Position numbers and translations under genes: made by a program. Shown here in pieces: positions 7,916 to 16,705 of a stretch of DNA of 64,000 nucleotides. Where the stretch lies: positions 1 through 64,000 of the forward strand of contig CACORI010000001.1 of NCBI GenBank assembly GCA_902629585.1, written 5' to 3'. The stretch comes from an uncultured Pelagibacteraceae bacterium (GTDB taxonomy: Bacteria > Pseudomonadota > Alphaproteobacteria > Pelagibacterales > Pelagibacteraceae). The notes under the pieces were generated by a model. It worked only from the letters and a program-made list of their open reading frames with translations. It was not told the DNA's origin and did no database searches. Each line of letters opens with the position of its first letter. Within the stretch, counting starts at the first letter, position 1.

Positions 7916-9385
7916 TTAAGGTAAACAATCTAAATATGTATCTAGATCCCATTGTGTTGTTGCTCCTAAAAATTTCTCCCATTCATCATTTTTATACCAA
8001 TGAAATATTTTATACATTTCATCAGGCATTGCAGATTGAACTACCTTATCTTCAGAAAGTCTTTCAAGTGCTTCACCTAAACTTAAAGGTAATTTTTTAA
8101 CATCTTTTCCAGCTTTTTGAGCTTCATAAATATTTCTTGATTCTGGTTTGCCTGGATCAATCTTATTTGTAAGACCATCATCCATTGTTTTTAGTAAAGC
8201 CGAACCCATTAAATAAGGATTATGCATAGAATCAACTGATCTATATTCAAATCTTCCTGGCGCTGAAACTCTTAAACCGCAAGTTCTGTTTTGATATCCC
8301 CAATCAGCATAAACTGGAGCCCAGAAACCCTGATCCCAAAGTCTTCTATAAGAATTAACTGTCGATGATCCAATAGCCGTCAAAGCAGGCAAGTGTTTCA
8401 TAATACCACCAATTGACATTAATCCTACTTTTCCTGGAAGCTGCATATCCTTAGTATCTGGCATAAAAGTATTTGTTCCACCTTCAACATAAGTAAACAC
8501 CTCTTCTACTCCCGGTAATGATTTATGTCCTAATTTGTTTACAACGTCCTTTCCACCTTTCCATAAGGATAGATTAGTATGACAACCACTTGCAGAAACT
8601 CCCATAAATGGTTTTGTCATAAAACATGCGATTAAACCATGTTCTCTTGCTACTTGAGCACAAATTTGTCTATAAGTAGAGAGCCTGTCAGCATTTCTAA
8701 GTACATCATCGTACATCCAGTTTAATTCTAATTGACCAGGGGCATCCTCATGATCACCTTGGATCATATCAAGACCCATCGCGTTTGCATATTCTATAAC
8801 TTTCATGAAAACGGGTCTTAACGACTCAAACTGGTCGATGTGATAACAGAAAGGTTTTGAAAAACCTTTTCCTGTTGGCGTACCATCTTCATTTTTAGTT
8901 AACCACATCATTTCAGGTTCAGTACCAACTCTCATTTGGTAACCATGTTTTTTCTTAAATTCCTCAGCAATAATTCTTAGGTTTCCTCTACAGTCAGAGG
9001 TTAAATGACCACCTGGATTTTCTCTTTCTTCTCTATTTCTAAAACAAGTGCAAAAAACTCTTCCAACTCTTTTGTCCCAAGGTAATTGAACAAAAGTTTC
9101 AGGATCTGGAATTCCAACTAATTCTTTAGCCTCTGGGCCATATCCTATATAATTATTATGACGATCTAAGAATAAATTTGCAGTTGCTCCATAAACTAAT
9201 TGAAAACCTTTTTCAGCAGTTCTTTCCCAGTGATCAGCTGGTATACCTTTACCAACAACTCTTCCTGTAACTGATATGAATTGAAAATAAATATAAGTTA
9301 TTCCTAACTCATTAATTTTTTCTCTTACTTTTTTTACTAATTTTGCTCTTCCTGGTTGGTTAACATGTTTTTCTAGATCTGTCAT
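7916..9385 (-). CDS. gmaS: Gamma-glutamylmethylamide synthetase (glutamine synthetase-like)
   Basis: The start at 9385 (MTDLEKHVNQPG) is preferred over the tracked 9415 because GAGGGGA lies immediately before it; this gives 489 residues. The protein is a glutamine-synthetase-fold ligase: beta-grasp N-domain, then catalytic core with the metal-binding Glu in GTEPEMMW and GDHEDAPGQLELNW. It would join methylamine and glutamate with ATP hydrolysis. It resembles the GlnT/type III-like clade rather than GlnA. Placement just before mgsABC is the arrangement of the N-methylglutamate pathway. If the assignment is wrong, it is a GlnT glutamine synthetase of a glxBCD-glnT cluster. Confidence 0.85.
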   Translation of the reverse strand: MTDLEKHVNQPGRAKLVKKVREKINELGITYIYFQFISVTGRVVGKGIPADHWERTAEKGFQLVYGATANLFLDRHNNYIGYGPEAKELVGIPDPETFVQLPWDKRVGRVFCTCFRNREERENPGGHLTSDCRGNLRIIAEEFKKKHGYQMRVGTEPEMMWLTKNEDGTPTGKGFSKPFCYHIDQFESLRPVFMKVIEYANAMGLDMIQGDHEDAPGQLELNWMYDDVLRNADRLSTYRQICAQVAREHGLIACFMTKPFMGVSASGCHTNLSLWKGGKDVVNKLGHKSLPGVEEVFTYVEGGTNTFMPDTKDMQLPGKVGLMSIGGIMKHLPALTAIGSSTVNSYRRLWDQGFWAPVYADWGYQNRTCGLRVSAPGRFEYRSVDSMHNPYLMGSALLKTMDDGLTNKIDPGKPESRNIYEAQKAGKDVKKLPLSLGEALERLSEDKVVQSAMPDEMYKIFHWYKNDEWEKFLGATTQWDLDTYLDCLP

Positions 9386-9455
9386 AGTCCCCTCTGTTAA
9401 GAATTTTAAGTACAAAAAGGTAACTGAAAAAAAAACGTCTGTCTACTTAGATCAA

Positions 9456-10784
9456 CTAGCTCCAAGGAAACGGACTGTTCGAAGTAGGGTGAAGTTCACC
9501 CTTCTCGTATCGGTTGAATCTAAAAGGTTTTAATAAGTCACTTTCTTGTCCTAAAATTTCTTTAGCAACTAGTTCACCAACTCCAATCATTTTATACCCA
9601 TGATTAGCATCAGCTATCATATAAACATTTTCTAAAAATCTATCAAAAATTGGGAATGAGTCTGGTGTCATGCACCCAAGGCCACCTGATGGTCCTTTTC
9701 TATATAAATCAGACTTACCTTCAAATCTTTTTTGGCAATGTGCAAGAGCAGAACACCACATATCATTAAAAGCTTCAGTAGTTTGGTATTCTGGAGACTC
9801 AATTCCATAAGGATCTACATTCACTTGATCAAAATGTTTATCTACAATGTAAGGTGAAGTACCACCTTGAACACCTAATCCTTCGATATCAGGTTTATAG
9901 TAAATACCCCAAATTTTATCAGTAATTAATTTTTTTGTTTTATCAGAATATAATGGAGCAGTTGAGTCAACATGAATTACTGGTGGTGCTTCACCATTAT
10001 TCATTTTTAAAAAATCTGGCTCAACACCAATTACACCCTCTTGTAACATCCAATATGTCCACATATCAGTTGTATGCATCTTACCATCTTTACCTTTAAT
10101 ATTTGCAGTCTTAGGAAGTTCAAGCATGTTCCAAAAATCCCTAGCCCAAGGACCCGCACCTATTACTACTTGTTCACAGTCTATTGTTCCTTTGTCAGTT
10201 TCGACTCCAGTAACAGCTTTACTGTTACTTCCTCTCTTAAATCCGTTTACTTTAACCCCTTTGATTACCTGAACACCATTAGATGTAGATTTGCTTTCTA
10301 AAGCTTTTATAGAATCTTTGTTAAATGCATAGCCACCTTTTTTTTCATGAAGCACTGATGTAATTCCTTGAGCCTGCCAATCATCAAACATACCTTTCAT
10401 ATAGTTCATACAATCTTTTTCACCTTCAATAAATTCTGAGTCATAACCAATAGCTTTTTGTTGCTCATAAATTGTGGCAACATCTTCATGCATAACTTCT
10501 GGTGAAATTTGTAAATACCCTACGGCGTTATATTTAAATGCTTTAGGATCACTTTCCCAAACCGATACAGAGTGAGCCATTAATTCCCTCATTGCTGGTT
10601 GAAAATAATTATTTCTTATTACACCACAAGCTATTCCACTAGCACCAGCTGCTGTATCTTTTTTTTCTAACACTACGATATCGCCAGGATTTTTATAGGT
10701 CTCTGATAATTTCCAGGCTGTACTTAAACCGTGAATTCCTCCACCGATAATAACTACTTTTGCTTTAGACGGTAAATTTGACAT
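9456..10784 (-). CDS. FAD-dependent oxidoreductase of the DAO/sarcosine-oxidase beta family
   Basis: A 442-residue flavoprotein with an N-terminal Rossmann motif (VVIIGGGIHGLSTAWKLSE) and a DAO-type fold, ending in the usual C-terminal FAD contact region (MIADANHGYKMIGVGE). It is related to SoxB-like amine oxidases but lies alone, without small, alpha or gamma subunits. It is the first gene of the run leading into gmaS-mgsABC, 71 bases upstream of gmaS. It may oxidise N-methylglutamate, a secondary methylated amine or another N-methyl amino acid. Which one cannot be decided from sequence. It is divergent from the malyl-CoA lyase gene over 136 bases. Confidence 0.8.
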   Translation of the reverse strand: MSNLPSKAKVVIIGGGIHGLSTAWKLSETYKNPGDIVVLEKKDTAAGASGIACGVIRNNYFQPAMRELMAHSVSVWESDPKAFKYNAVGYLQISPEVMHEDVATIYEQQKAIGYDSEFIEGEKDCMNYMKGMFDDWQAQGITSVLHEKKGGYAFNKDSIKALESKSTSNGVQVIKGVKVNGFKRGSNSKAVTGVETDKGTIDCEQVVIGAGPWARDFWNMLELPKTANIKGKDGKMHTTDMWTYWMLQEGVIGVEPDFLKMNNGEAPPVIHVDSTAPLYSDKTKKLITDKIWGIYYKPDIEGLGVQGGTSPYIVDKHFDQVNVDPYGIESPEYQTTEAFNDMWCSALAHCQKRFEGKSDLYRKGPSGGLGCMTPDSFPIFDRFLENVYMIADANHGYKMIGVGELVAKEILGQESDLLKPFRFNRYEKGELHPTSNSPFPWS

Positions 10785-10883
10785 ATATTTACAAATTAAT
10801 GAATCAGTAACAAATGCGAAATTTTTATTAAAGTTTATTTTTTACTACTAAAAACTATATATAAAAAGAATACGTTAATTTTA

Positions 10884-10913
10884 TTGTTTTAAGAACCTTA
10901 TTAAATTTATACT
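10884..10913 (+). promoter_or_regulatory. Promoter of the mclA-mtkAB operon, probably leaderless
   Basis: TTGTTT, an 18-base spacer and TATACT (10908-10913) end seven bases before the mclA ATG, which has no Shine-Dalgarno. Transcription would start at or next to the start codon. Confidence 0.5.
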
Positions 10914-10920
10914 ATTTTGC

Positions 10921-11859
10921 ATGAGTTATAAGTATTATAAGCCTGCTAAATCTCGCCTTCAAAGAAGTGAATTAGCAGTGCCAGGCTCTTCCCCAAAAAT
11001 GTTTGAAAAAGCATTAAACTCGGATGCTGATTATATTTTTTTAGACTTAGAAGATGCAGTTTCTCCTAATGATAAAATATCTGCTCGGCAAAATATTATA
11101 AAGGCATTAAAGGAAATTGATTGGAGAGGTAAAGGGAAAACAATTTCAGTAAGAATAAATAGTTTAGATACACATTACATGTATAGAGATGTTGTTGAAA
11201 TAGTTGAGGAAGCAGGAGAAAAAATTGATACAATTTTAATACCAAAAGCTGGAACAGCTAGTGATGTTTATATGGTTGATTGTTTATTAACTCAAATTGA
11301 AACTAATAAAAAGATAATTAATAAAATAGGTCTAGAGTGTTTAATTGAAACTGCACTTGGAATGTCAAATATTAAAGAGATTGCAAAATCTAGTGAAAGA
11401 CTCGAGGCTCTTCATTTTGGTGTAGCTGATTATGCGGCTAGTTTAAGAGCAAGAACAGTTGTTATAGGGGGATTAAATCCTGATTACCCTGGAGATCAAT
11501 GGCATCATGGATTATCAGAATTAGTAATGACATGTAGGGCTTATGGGTTACGCGCAATTGATGGACCATTTGGTGATTTTAACGATCCAGACTCATATAT
11601 TGCGGCCGCAAAAAGAGGAGCAGCAATCGGTATTGAGGGAAAATGGGCTATTCATCCATCTCAAATAGAGCTAGCAAATAAAGTTTTTTCTCCACCGGAG
11701 ACAGAGGTAAATAAGGCTAAAAGAATTTTAGATGAATTAGATAAAGCTGCTAAAGAAGGACGAGGAGCTGCTCAGCTTGATGGAAGAATGATCGATGCTG
11801 CCTCAGCAAGAATGGCTGAAAATATTGTAAACATTGATAAATTGATTAATAAAAAATAA
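10921..11859 (+). CDS. mclA: Malyl-CoA lyase (CitE-like superfamily)
   Basis: A 312-residue TIM-barrel lyase of the HpcH/HpaI-CitE superfamily. It keeps the Mg-binding DLEDAV motif (about residue 42), the arginine in SVRINS, the metal-ligand Glu in GLECLIETA and the C-terminal GKWAIHPSQI. L-malyl-CoA lyases share this pattern and cleave malyl-CoA to glyoxylate and acetyl-CoA, or run in reverse. It is followed after 2 bases by a succinyl-CoA-synthetase-like pair, as in the serine cycle. Beta-methylmalyl-CoA or citramalyl-CoA lyase are possible alternatives. Confidence 0.82.
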   Translation: MSYKYYKPAKSRLQRSELAVPGSSPKMFEKALNSDADYIFLDLEDAVSPNDKISARQNIIKALKEIDWRGKGKTISVRINSLDTHYMYRDVVEIVEEAGEKIDTILIPKAGTASDVYMVDCLLTQIETNKKIINKIGLECLIETALGMSNIKEIAKSSERLEALHFGVADYAASLRARTVVIGGLNPDYPGDQWHHGLSELVMTCRAYGLRAIDGPFGDFNDPDSYIAAAKRGAAIGIEGKWAIHPSQIELANKVFSPPETEVNKAKRILDELDKAAKEGRGAAQLDGRMIDAASARMAENIVNIDKLINKK

Positions 11860-11861
11860 TT

Positions 11862-13025
11862 ATGGATATACACGAGTATCAAGCAAAAGAAATATTATCT
11901 AGTTTTGGAGTAACAATCCCAAGAGGAGGAATAGTTTACAGCCCTGAGACAGCTGAAAATAAAGCTCGTGAAATTGGTGGATCAAAGTGGGTAGTAAAAG
12001 CACAAATACATTCAGGTGCAAGAGGTAAAGCAGGAGGAGTAATTGTTTGTAATACCCCTTTAGAAGTTGCTCAAGCGACAGACAAATTATTAGGAAAAAA
12101 ATTAGTTACAAATCAAACTGGCCCAGAAGGAAAAATAGTTAATAGAATTTACATTGAGGAAGCTACTGATATCGAGAAAGAATTATATTTAGGATTAGTT
12201 TTTGATAGAAGTTCAGAAAGTATTATGGTTGTAGCCTCTACTGAAGGTGGAATGAGTGTAGAGGAAATAGCTAAAGAAAAACCAGGCTCTATCATAAGAT
12301 CTAAAATTGAGGTTGCAGTTGGTATACAAAGTTTTCAAGCAAGAGAATTAGCTTTTGGCCTAGGCATTGAACCAGAGTTAATCAGGAGAGCCTCAGAAAC
12401 TATTATTGGATGTGCTAAAGCTTTTAGTGAGTTGGATGCTACTATGGTTGAAGTAAATCCATTGGTAATTTCAAAACAAAAACAAATATTGGCACTGGAT
12501 TGTAAAATGAGCTTTGATAATAATGCAATGTTCAGAAGAGATAAAGTATCTGAACTTAGAGATAAAACTCAAGAAGATGAAAAAGAAGTTTATGCATCAG
12601 ATAGAGGCCTCAATTACGTTAGCCTAGATGGAAACATTGGGAACATTATTAATGGTGCAGGATTAGCAATGGCATCTATGGATATGATTAAGTTAGCGGG
12701 CGGAGAACCAGCTAATTTTCTTGATGTTGGTGGAGGAGCAACACCAGAAAAAATAGTGAAAGCTTTTAGACTCATCACAATGGATAAAAAAGTAAAAGTT
12801 ATTTTAGTTAACATTTTTGCTGGTATAAATAGATGCGATTGGGTCGCCGAAGGAATAGTTCAAGCATTAGAAAAAATAGAAGTTAAGGTCCCTCTAGTAA
12901 TTAGATTGGCTGGGACTAACGTTGAAAAAGGGAATAAAATTCTTCGGGATAGCAAACTTAATTACATTGAGGCAAACACTTTAGAAGATGCTGCAAATAA
13001 AGCAGTTGCGGCATTAAAGAAATAA
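11862..13025 (+). CDS. mtkA: Malate-CoA ligase beta subunit (SucC-like)
   Basis: A 387-residue ATP-grasp protein like succinyl-CoA synthetase beta. Its N-terminus is [17 protein letters not shown], with [15 protein letters not shown] in the nucleotide site and a C-terminal [17 protein letters not shown] ligase domain. Sequence alone hardly separates SucC from malate thiokinase; linkage to mclA, rather than to mdh or the 2-oxoglutarate dehydrogenase genes, favours malate-CoA ligase. It starts 2 bases after mclA and ends 2 bases before the alpha subunit. Confidence 0.75.
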   Translation: MDIHEYQAKEILSSFGVTIPRGGIVYSPETAENKAREIGGSKWVVKAQIHSGARGKAGGVIVCNTPLEVAQATDKLLGKKLVTNQTGPEGKIVNRIYIEEATDIEKELYLGLVFDRSSESIMVVASTEGGMSVEEIAKEKPGSIIRSKIEVAVGIQSFQARELAFGLGIEPELIRRASETIIGCAKAFSELDATMVEVNPLVISKQKQILALDCKMSFDNNAMFRRDKVSELRDKTQEDEKEVYASDRGLNYVSLDGNIGNIINGAGLAMASMDMIKLAGGEPANFLDVGGGATPEKIVKAFRLITMDKKVKVILVNIFAGINRCDWVAEGIVQALEKIEVKVPLVIRLAGTNVEKGNKILRDSKLNYIEANTLEDAANKAVAALKK

Positions 13026-13027
13026 AA

Positions 13028-13915
13028 ATGGCAGTTATAATCGAAAAAGACACAAAAATTTTAATACAAGGCTTCACAGGAAAGATGGGAACTTTTCATG
13101 CTGAAGAAATGATAAAATATGGATCTAATGTTGTAGGCGGTGTTACTCCAGGAAAAGGAGGTCAAAAACACTTGGACAAACCAGTTTTTAATACTGTTAA
13201 AGAAGCTGTAAAACAAACTGGAGCAACAGCATCAATATTATTTGTACCACCAGCTTTTGCGGCTGACTCAGCTATGGAAGCGGCAGATGCGGGTATAAAA
13301 ACTTGTGTAGCTATAGTTGATGGGATTCCTTCACATGACATGATTAGGATCAAAAGGTATATGAGGAGGTATTCTAAAAATGAAAAAATGACACTTGTCG
13401 GACCAAATTGTGCTGGAATTATTAGTCCAGGAAAATCAATGTTGGGAATTATGCCAGGGCACATTTATAAAGAGGGAAGAGTTGGAATAATAAGTAGATC
13501 AGGAACTCTTGGTTATGAAGCTGCAGAACAAATGAAAAATTTAGGTATTGGAATTTCAACTAGTGTAGGTATAGGAGGCGATCCAATAAATGGCAGTTCA
13601 TTTAGGGACATAATTGAAAAATTTGAAACAGATAACGAAACAGATGCAATTTTAATGATCGGTGAGATTGGGGGACCTCAAGAGGTTGCAGCCGGAGAAT
13701 TTGCAAAGGAAAATATGAAAAAACCAGTAATTGGTTACATTGCCGGACTAACTGCTCCTAAAGGACGAGTTATGGGACACGCAGGGGCAATAGTTTCTGC
13801 TTATGGTGAAAGCGCCGTAGAGAAGGTAGAGCTGTTAAAAGAGTGTGGAGTGACAATATCAAAAAATCCATCAGTAATGGGTGAAACTGTAAAATTAGTT
13901 TTAAGCAAAAAATAA
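13028..13915 (+). CDS. mtkB: Malate-CoA ligase alpha subunit (SucD-like)
   Basis: A 295-residue protein with the CoA-binding Rossmann domain (ILIQGFTGKMGTFHAEEMI) and the phosphohistidine motif MGHAGAIVSA near residue 245. It pairs with the preceding beta subunit to make a heteromeric acyl-CoA ligase. The same caution applies as for the beta subunit: sucD is the alternative name. Its gene converges with the MarR-like gene at 13916 with no spacer. Confidence 0.75.
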   Translation: MAVIIEKDTKILIQGFTGKMGTFHAEEMIKYGSNVVGGVTPGKGGQKHLDKPVFNTVKEAVKQTGATASILFVPPAFAADSAMEAADAGIKTCVAIVDGIPSHDMIRIKRYMRRYSKNEKMTLVGPNCAGIISPGKSMLGIMPGHIYKEGRVGIISRSGTLGYEAAEQMKNLGIGISTSVGIGGDPINGSSFRDIIEKFETDNETDAILMIGEIGGPQEVAAGEFAKENMKKPVIGYIAGLTAPKGRVMGHAGAIVSAYGESAVEKVELLKECGVTISKNPSVMGETVKLVLSKK

Positions 13916-14266
13916 TTAAATAGAAATTTCTCTTAGCCTTACAAGATAATTCTCAAATTCTTCCACAAAACTTTTTGAAGGTTTGATAAATTTTTTTCTT
14001 TGATCATTAGAGGCCTTCTCTAAATAAAAAAATTTTTTTTCACATGCCTCGTTAATCATTAGTGCAGATTTCGGTCTTGATGTCTTGAACAATTTTGTTT
14101 TTAATTCCTCTACTGTTAAGCCTTCATTTTGCTTAAACGCGTTCATAACTAAAAGCATCATATGATAATGAGAAGGAGATTTTCTAAAAAAATAGTTACT
14201 AGACATATGTGAAAGTTTCATTTGATCTTCCCAAAAGTTTAATAAATCTCTTGTTGTTCGAACCAT
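13916..14266 (-). CDS. MarR-like winged-helix protein coupled to tdm
   Basis: A 116-residue protein whose central part (about 35-95) looks like a winged helix: SHYHMMLLVMNAF, then LTVEELKTKLFKTSRPKSALMINEACEKKFFYLEKASNDQRKKFI, where the last stretch matches the wing of MarR-type regulators (ND-R-K). Its start overlaps the tdm stop as TAATG, so it is translated with the demethylase. The role is probably regulation of the TMAO genes or folate flux. It is shorter than usual MarR proteins. Confidence in the family is moderate. Confidence 0.55.
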   Translation of the reverse strand: MVRTTRDLLNFWEDQMKLSHMSSNYFFRKSPSHYHMMLLVMNAFKQNEGLTVEELKTKLFKTSRPKSALMINEACEKKFFYLEKASNDQRKKFIKPSKSFVEEFENYLVRLREISI

Positions 14267-16605
14267 TACGATCTCACTCTTGTTTTTTGAGGATCAAAAT
14301 GCGGAAAACCAACTATTTTAGCAGAAATTCTTTTTTGATGACCATCAATCTTTCCTACCTCGACTTCATTACCAATTTCTGCATACTTACTATCAATTCT
14401 ACATAGAGCGATATTTTTGCTTAATGTTGTTGATAAACATCCGCTGGTAACTATTCCTACTTGTGATCTTCCTATGTGTACGCAGTCACCATGTCCAGCA
14501 ATTTCTTTACCTATTAACTCTAATCCAACAAGTTTTTTCTGTGGATTGGCTTTTCGTTCAATCAAAACATCTTTTCCTATAAAATCATCTTCTTTAGTTT
14601 TTAGCGGAACAGTAAAACCAACTCCAGCTTCAAATGGATCTTGTTGTCCATCAAACTCATTACCAAACAAAATTAAACCCGCTTCAATCCTTAATTTATC
14701 CAAGGCAGCAAAACCTGCGGGTATTAACCCATCATTTTTACCTGCATCCATAAGTTTATCCCAAACTTTAGGAGCATCTTTAGGATGGCACCAAACTTCA
14801 TAACCCAACTCACCAGTATACCCCGTTCTCGACACTATGAGAGGAATTCCTTGAAGAGTTTCAACTCTACAAACAGTGAATCTAAACCAACCCAATTCAT
14901 CTATTGAAGGTTGAGTGGGAGGTGTAAAAATTATTTTTTTTAGTATTTCTCTACTTTTAGGACCTTGAATAGAGACGTTACTTATTTGATCGGTAGAATT
15001 CTTGATATTAACTTTAAAATTTTTCTTTTTAGCGGTTTCTTTTAACCAATCGCCCGCATATTCATCTCCACAAATCCATCTAAAACCTGTCTCACTTAGC
15101 CTTAATAAAGTTCCATCATCAAACATCATACCATTGTCATAACACATTGCAGAATACACAACCTGACCAATAGATAATTTTTTTATATTTCTTGTTAAAG
15201 TATAATTCATCAATTCCTCAGCATCAGGACCAATTATTTCAAATTTTCTTAATGATGAAAGATCAATCAATACTGCATTTTCTCTACAGGCGTTATATTC
15301 TTCGATTACACCATGCTTTGTATAATCGTTAGGCAACCAAAAACCTCTCGCATCAATAAAATTTCTTGTTAATTTTGAAGTTCTTTCATAGAAACCAGAA
15401 TTTCTAGTTAGTTTTTTTTCAGAGTCAGCTTTCATCCTAAACGCAAATGATTTTGAAAATTCTTTTTTTTTGTCATAAGTTCTAACAAAAATATCAGTTG
15501 GATTCCAGGAGTTACACGGATCAATATCACTTGGACATGCTGTTGTGCCTATTGTCAAATCTTTGAGCGCTCGAAACATTACATAATCTCCAGGTCTAGC
15601 ATAAGACTCATCTGAAATTACAGAGTTAAGTCCTGTGGCAGATGTGTTAAAAAATAAGTTTATTGCATGCCAACCTTTTTGCTTTTGTACCCCGTATTTA
15701 TCCATAGAAGTTGTAAGGTTGTCTGAGCAGTTAGGATGACCAAAGTATCCAACATCTTCATAATATTTTGAGGTACACGCTAAATTAAAAGTATCATGTT
15801 TTCCAACTGTATCTCTTATAACTTCAATTAAAGGCTCATGATCTGTATCGTAAAACTTGGAAAACAAACCCGGCCCTGGAAAAGTATTTCCCATAAAAGT
15901 TCTAGTTGTTTGCCAATCAAGCCCTTTTTCAATACCTTTCTCTAATTTTCTAGTATCAAAGGCCACAAAATCTGAACATTGTCTCCCTGCAGGACTTATA
16001 ATTTGAATATAGTCACCTTCATTTACTTGATATGAAACACTTGTTTGTCTATCGATATTTTGCTCATAGCTCGGTTCATACACTGGATCTGGAATTACAG
16101 ACAATTCTTTGTCGTTAGTAATTTTTGATCTTTTTATAAATATTGTTAAATCGCTTGAGGGATTTTGATCATTAATTAACATATTATTGTTTGGTGCAGC
16201 AAAAATTGCGTAACATTTATCTTTTGATTTTAATTTTAGTTTTTCCCCACTAGGGGTGTCATTATCAAAAATAATTGCTGATTTTGATTGATTAATATTT
16301 AAATTTCTCTTTTTTAATTGATGATTTGTTATTAAAGAACTTTCATCTTTACTATTTAATATTTCCTTAATAAAATTTAATTTATTGCTTTCCTTTAAGT
16401 TTATAATCCCTAGATCGGATTTTCCATCTTTATTAAAACAAATAATTTCACAAATTTGATTACCTTCGTCATTTATGATTTCGATTTCATCATCAGGAAA
16501 AATTTGCAAACCTGTTAATCCACCAGCAATAATAACATGTCTTTCAACTCCAGGTGGTAATACATTTAAGCCTGGCTCTTTGATATCTAAAGTAGTTAGC
16601 GGCAT
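14266..16605 (-). CDS. tdm: Trimethylamine N-oxide demethylase (Tdm)
   Basis: A 779-residue two-domain protein. The N-terminal part (to about residue 400) is DUF1989-like and holds three cysteines (C277, C293, C357), with spacing matching the three-cysteine zinc site I recall for characterised Tdm. The C-terminal part (about 405-779) is a GcvT-type tetrahydrofolate domain (SRTGYTGELGYEVW; AALDKLRIEAG). The enzyme splits TMAO to dimethylamine and formaldehyde, which the folate domain can capture. It is divergent from tmoX over 100 bases. The TATATTATAG stretch upstream may hold its -10 box. The neighbouring tmoXWV and tmm support the call strongly. Confidence 0.92.
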   Translation of the reverse strand: MPLTTLDIKEPGLNVLPPGVERHVIIAGGLTGLQIFPDDEIEIINDEGNQICEIICFNKDGKSDLGIINLKESNKLNFIKEILNSKDESSLITNHQLKKRNLNINQSKSAIIFDNDTPSGEKLKLKSKDKCYAIFAAPNNNMLINDQNPSSDLTIFIKRSKITNDKELSVIPDPVYEPSYEQNIDRQTSVSYQVNEGDYIQIISPAGRQCSDFVAFDTRKLEKGIEKGLDWQTTRTFMGNTFPGPGLFSKFYDTDHEPLIEVIRDTVGKHDTFNLACTSKYYEDVGYFGHPNCSDNLTTSMDKYGVQKQKGWHAINLFFNTSATGLNSVISDESYARPGDYVMFRALKDLTIGTTACPSDIDPCNSWNPTDIFVRTYDKKKEFSKSFAFRMKADSEKKLTRNSGFYERTSKLTRNFIDARGFWLPNDYTKHGVIEEYNACRENAVLIDLSSLRKFEIIGPDAEELMNYTLTRNIKKLSIGQVVYSAMCYDNGMMFDDGTLLRLSETGFRWICGDEYAGDWLKETAKKKNFKVNIKNSTDQISNVSIQGPKSREILKKIIFTPPTQPSIDELGWFRFTVCRVETLQGIPLIVSRTGYTGELGYEVWCHPKDAPKVWDKLMDAGKNDGLIPAGFAALDKLRIEAGLILFGNEFDGQQDPFEAGVGFTVPLKTKEDDFIGKDVLIERKANPQKKLVGLELIGKEIAGHGDCVHIGRSQVGIVTSGCLSTTLSKNIALCRIDSKYAEIGNEVEVGKIDGHQKRISAKIVGFPHFDPQKTRVRS

Positions 16606-16646
16606 TTTTTTTAAATCTATTTCTATAATATATAAATATAAGGGTG

Positions 16647-16675
16647 TTGACTATCTTTTTACTTAGGCACATACT
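16647..16675 (+). promoter_or_regulatory. Sigma-70 type promoter of tmoX
   Basis: TTGACT, exactly 17 bases, then CATACT. The tmoX ATG follows 30 bases later behind an AAAGGGGA ribosome site. Confidence 0.7.
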
Positions 16676-16705
16676 AGGGAACTTAATATTAAGAAAGGGG
16701 AACAT

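Noticed and set aside
9386-9415. N-terminal extension of gmaS from 9415
   Set aside because: A strong ribosome site lies between the two Met codons and serves the ATG at 9385.
11862-13915. Housekeeping succinyl-CoA synthetase (sucCD)
   Set aside because: Possible by sequence, but linkage to mclA rather than mdh or the 2-oxoglutarate dehydrogenase genes makes malate-CoA ligase the better call; kept as an alternative in the features.
14417-14803. 128-aa plus-strand ORF opposite tdm
   Set aside because: Shadow of the GcvT-domain coding region; no ribosome site or family.
16606-16705. Riboswitch in the tdm-tmoX spacer
   Set aside because: The 100-base spacer has two promoters and ribosome sites but no paired structure resembling a known glycine or SAM riboswitch.
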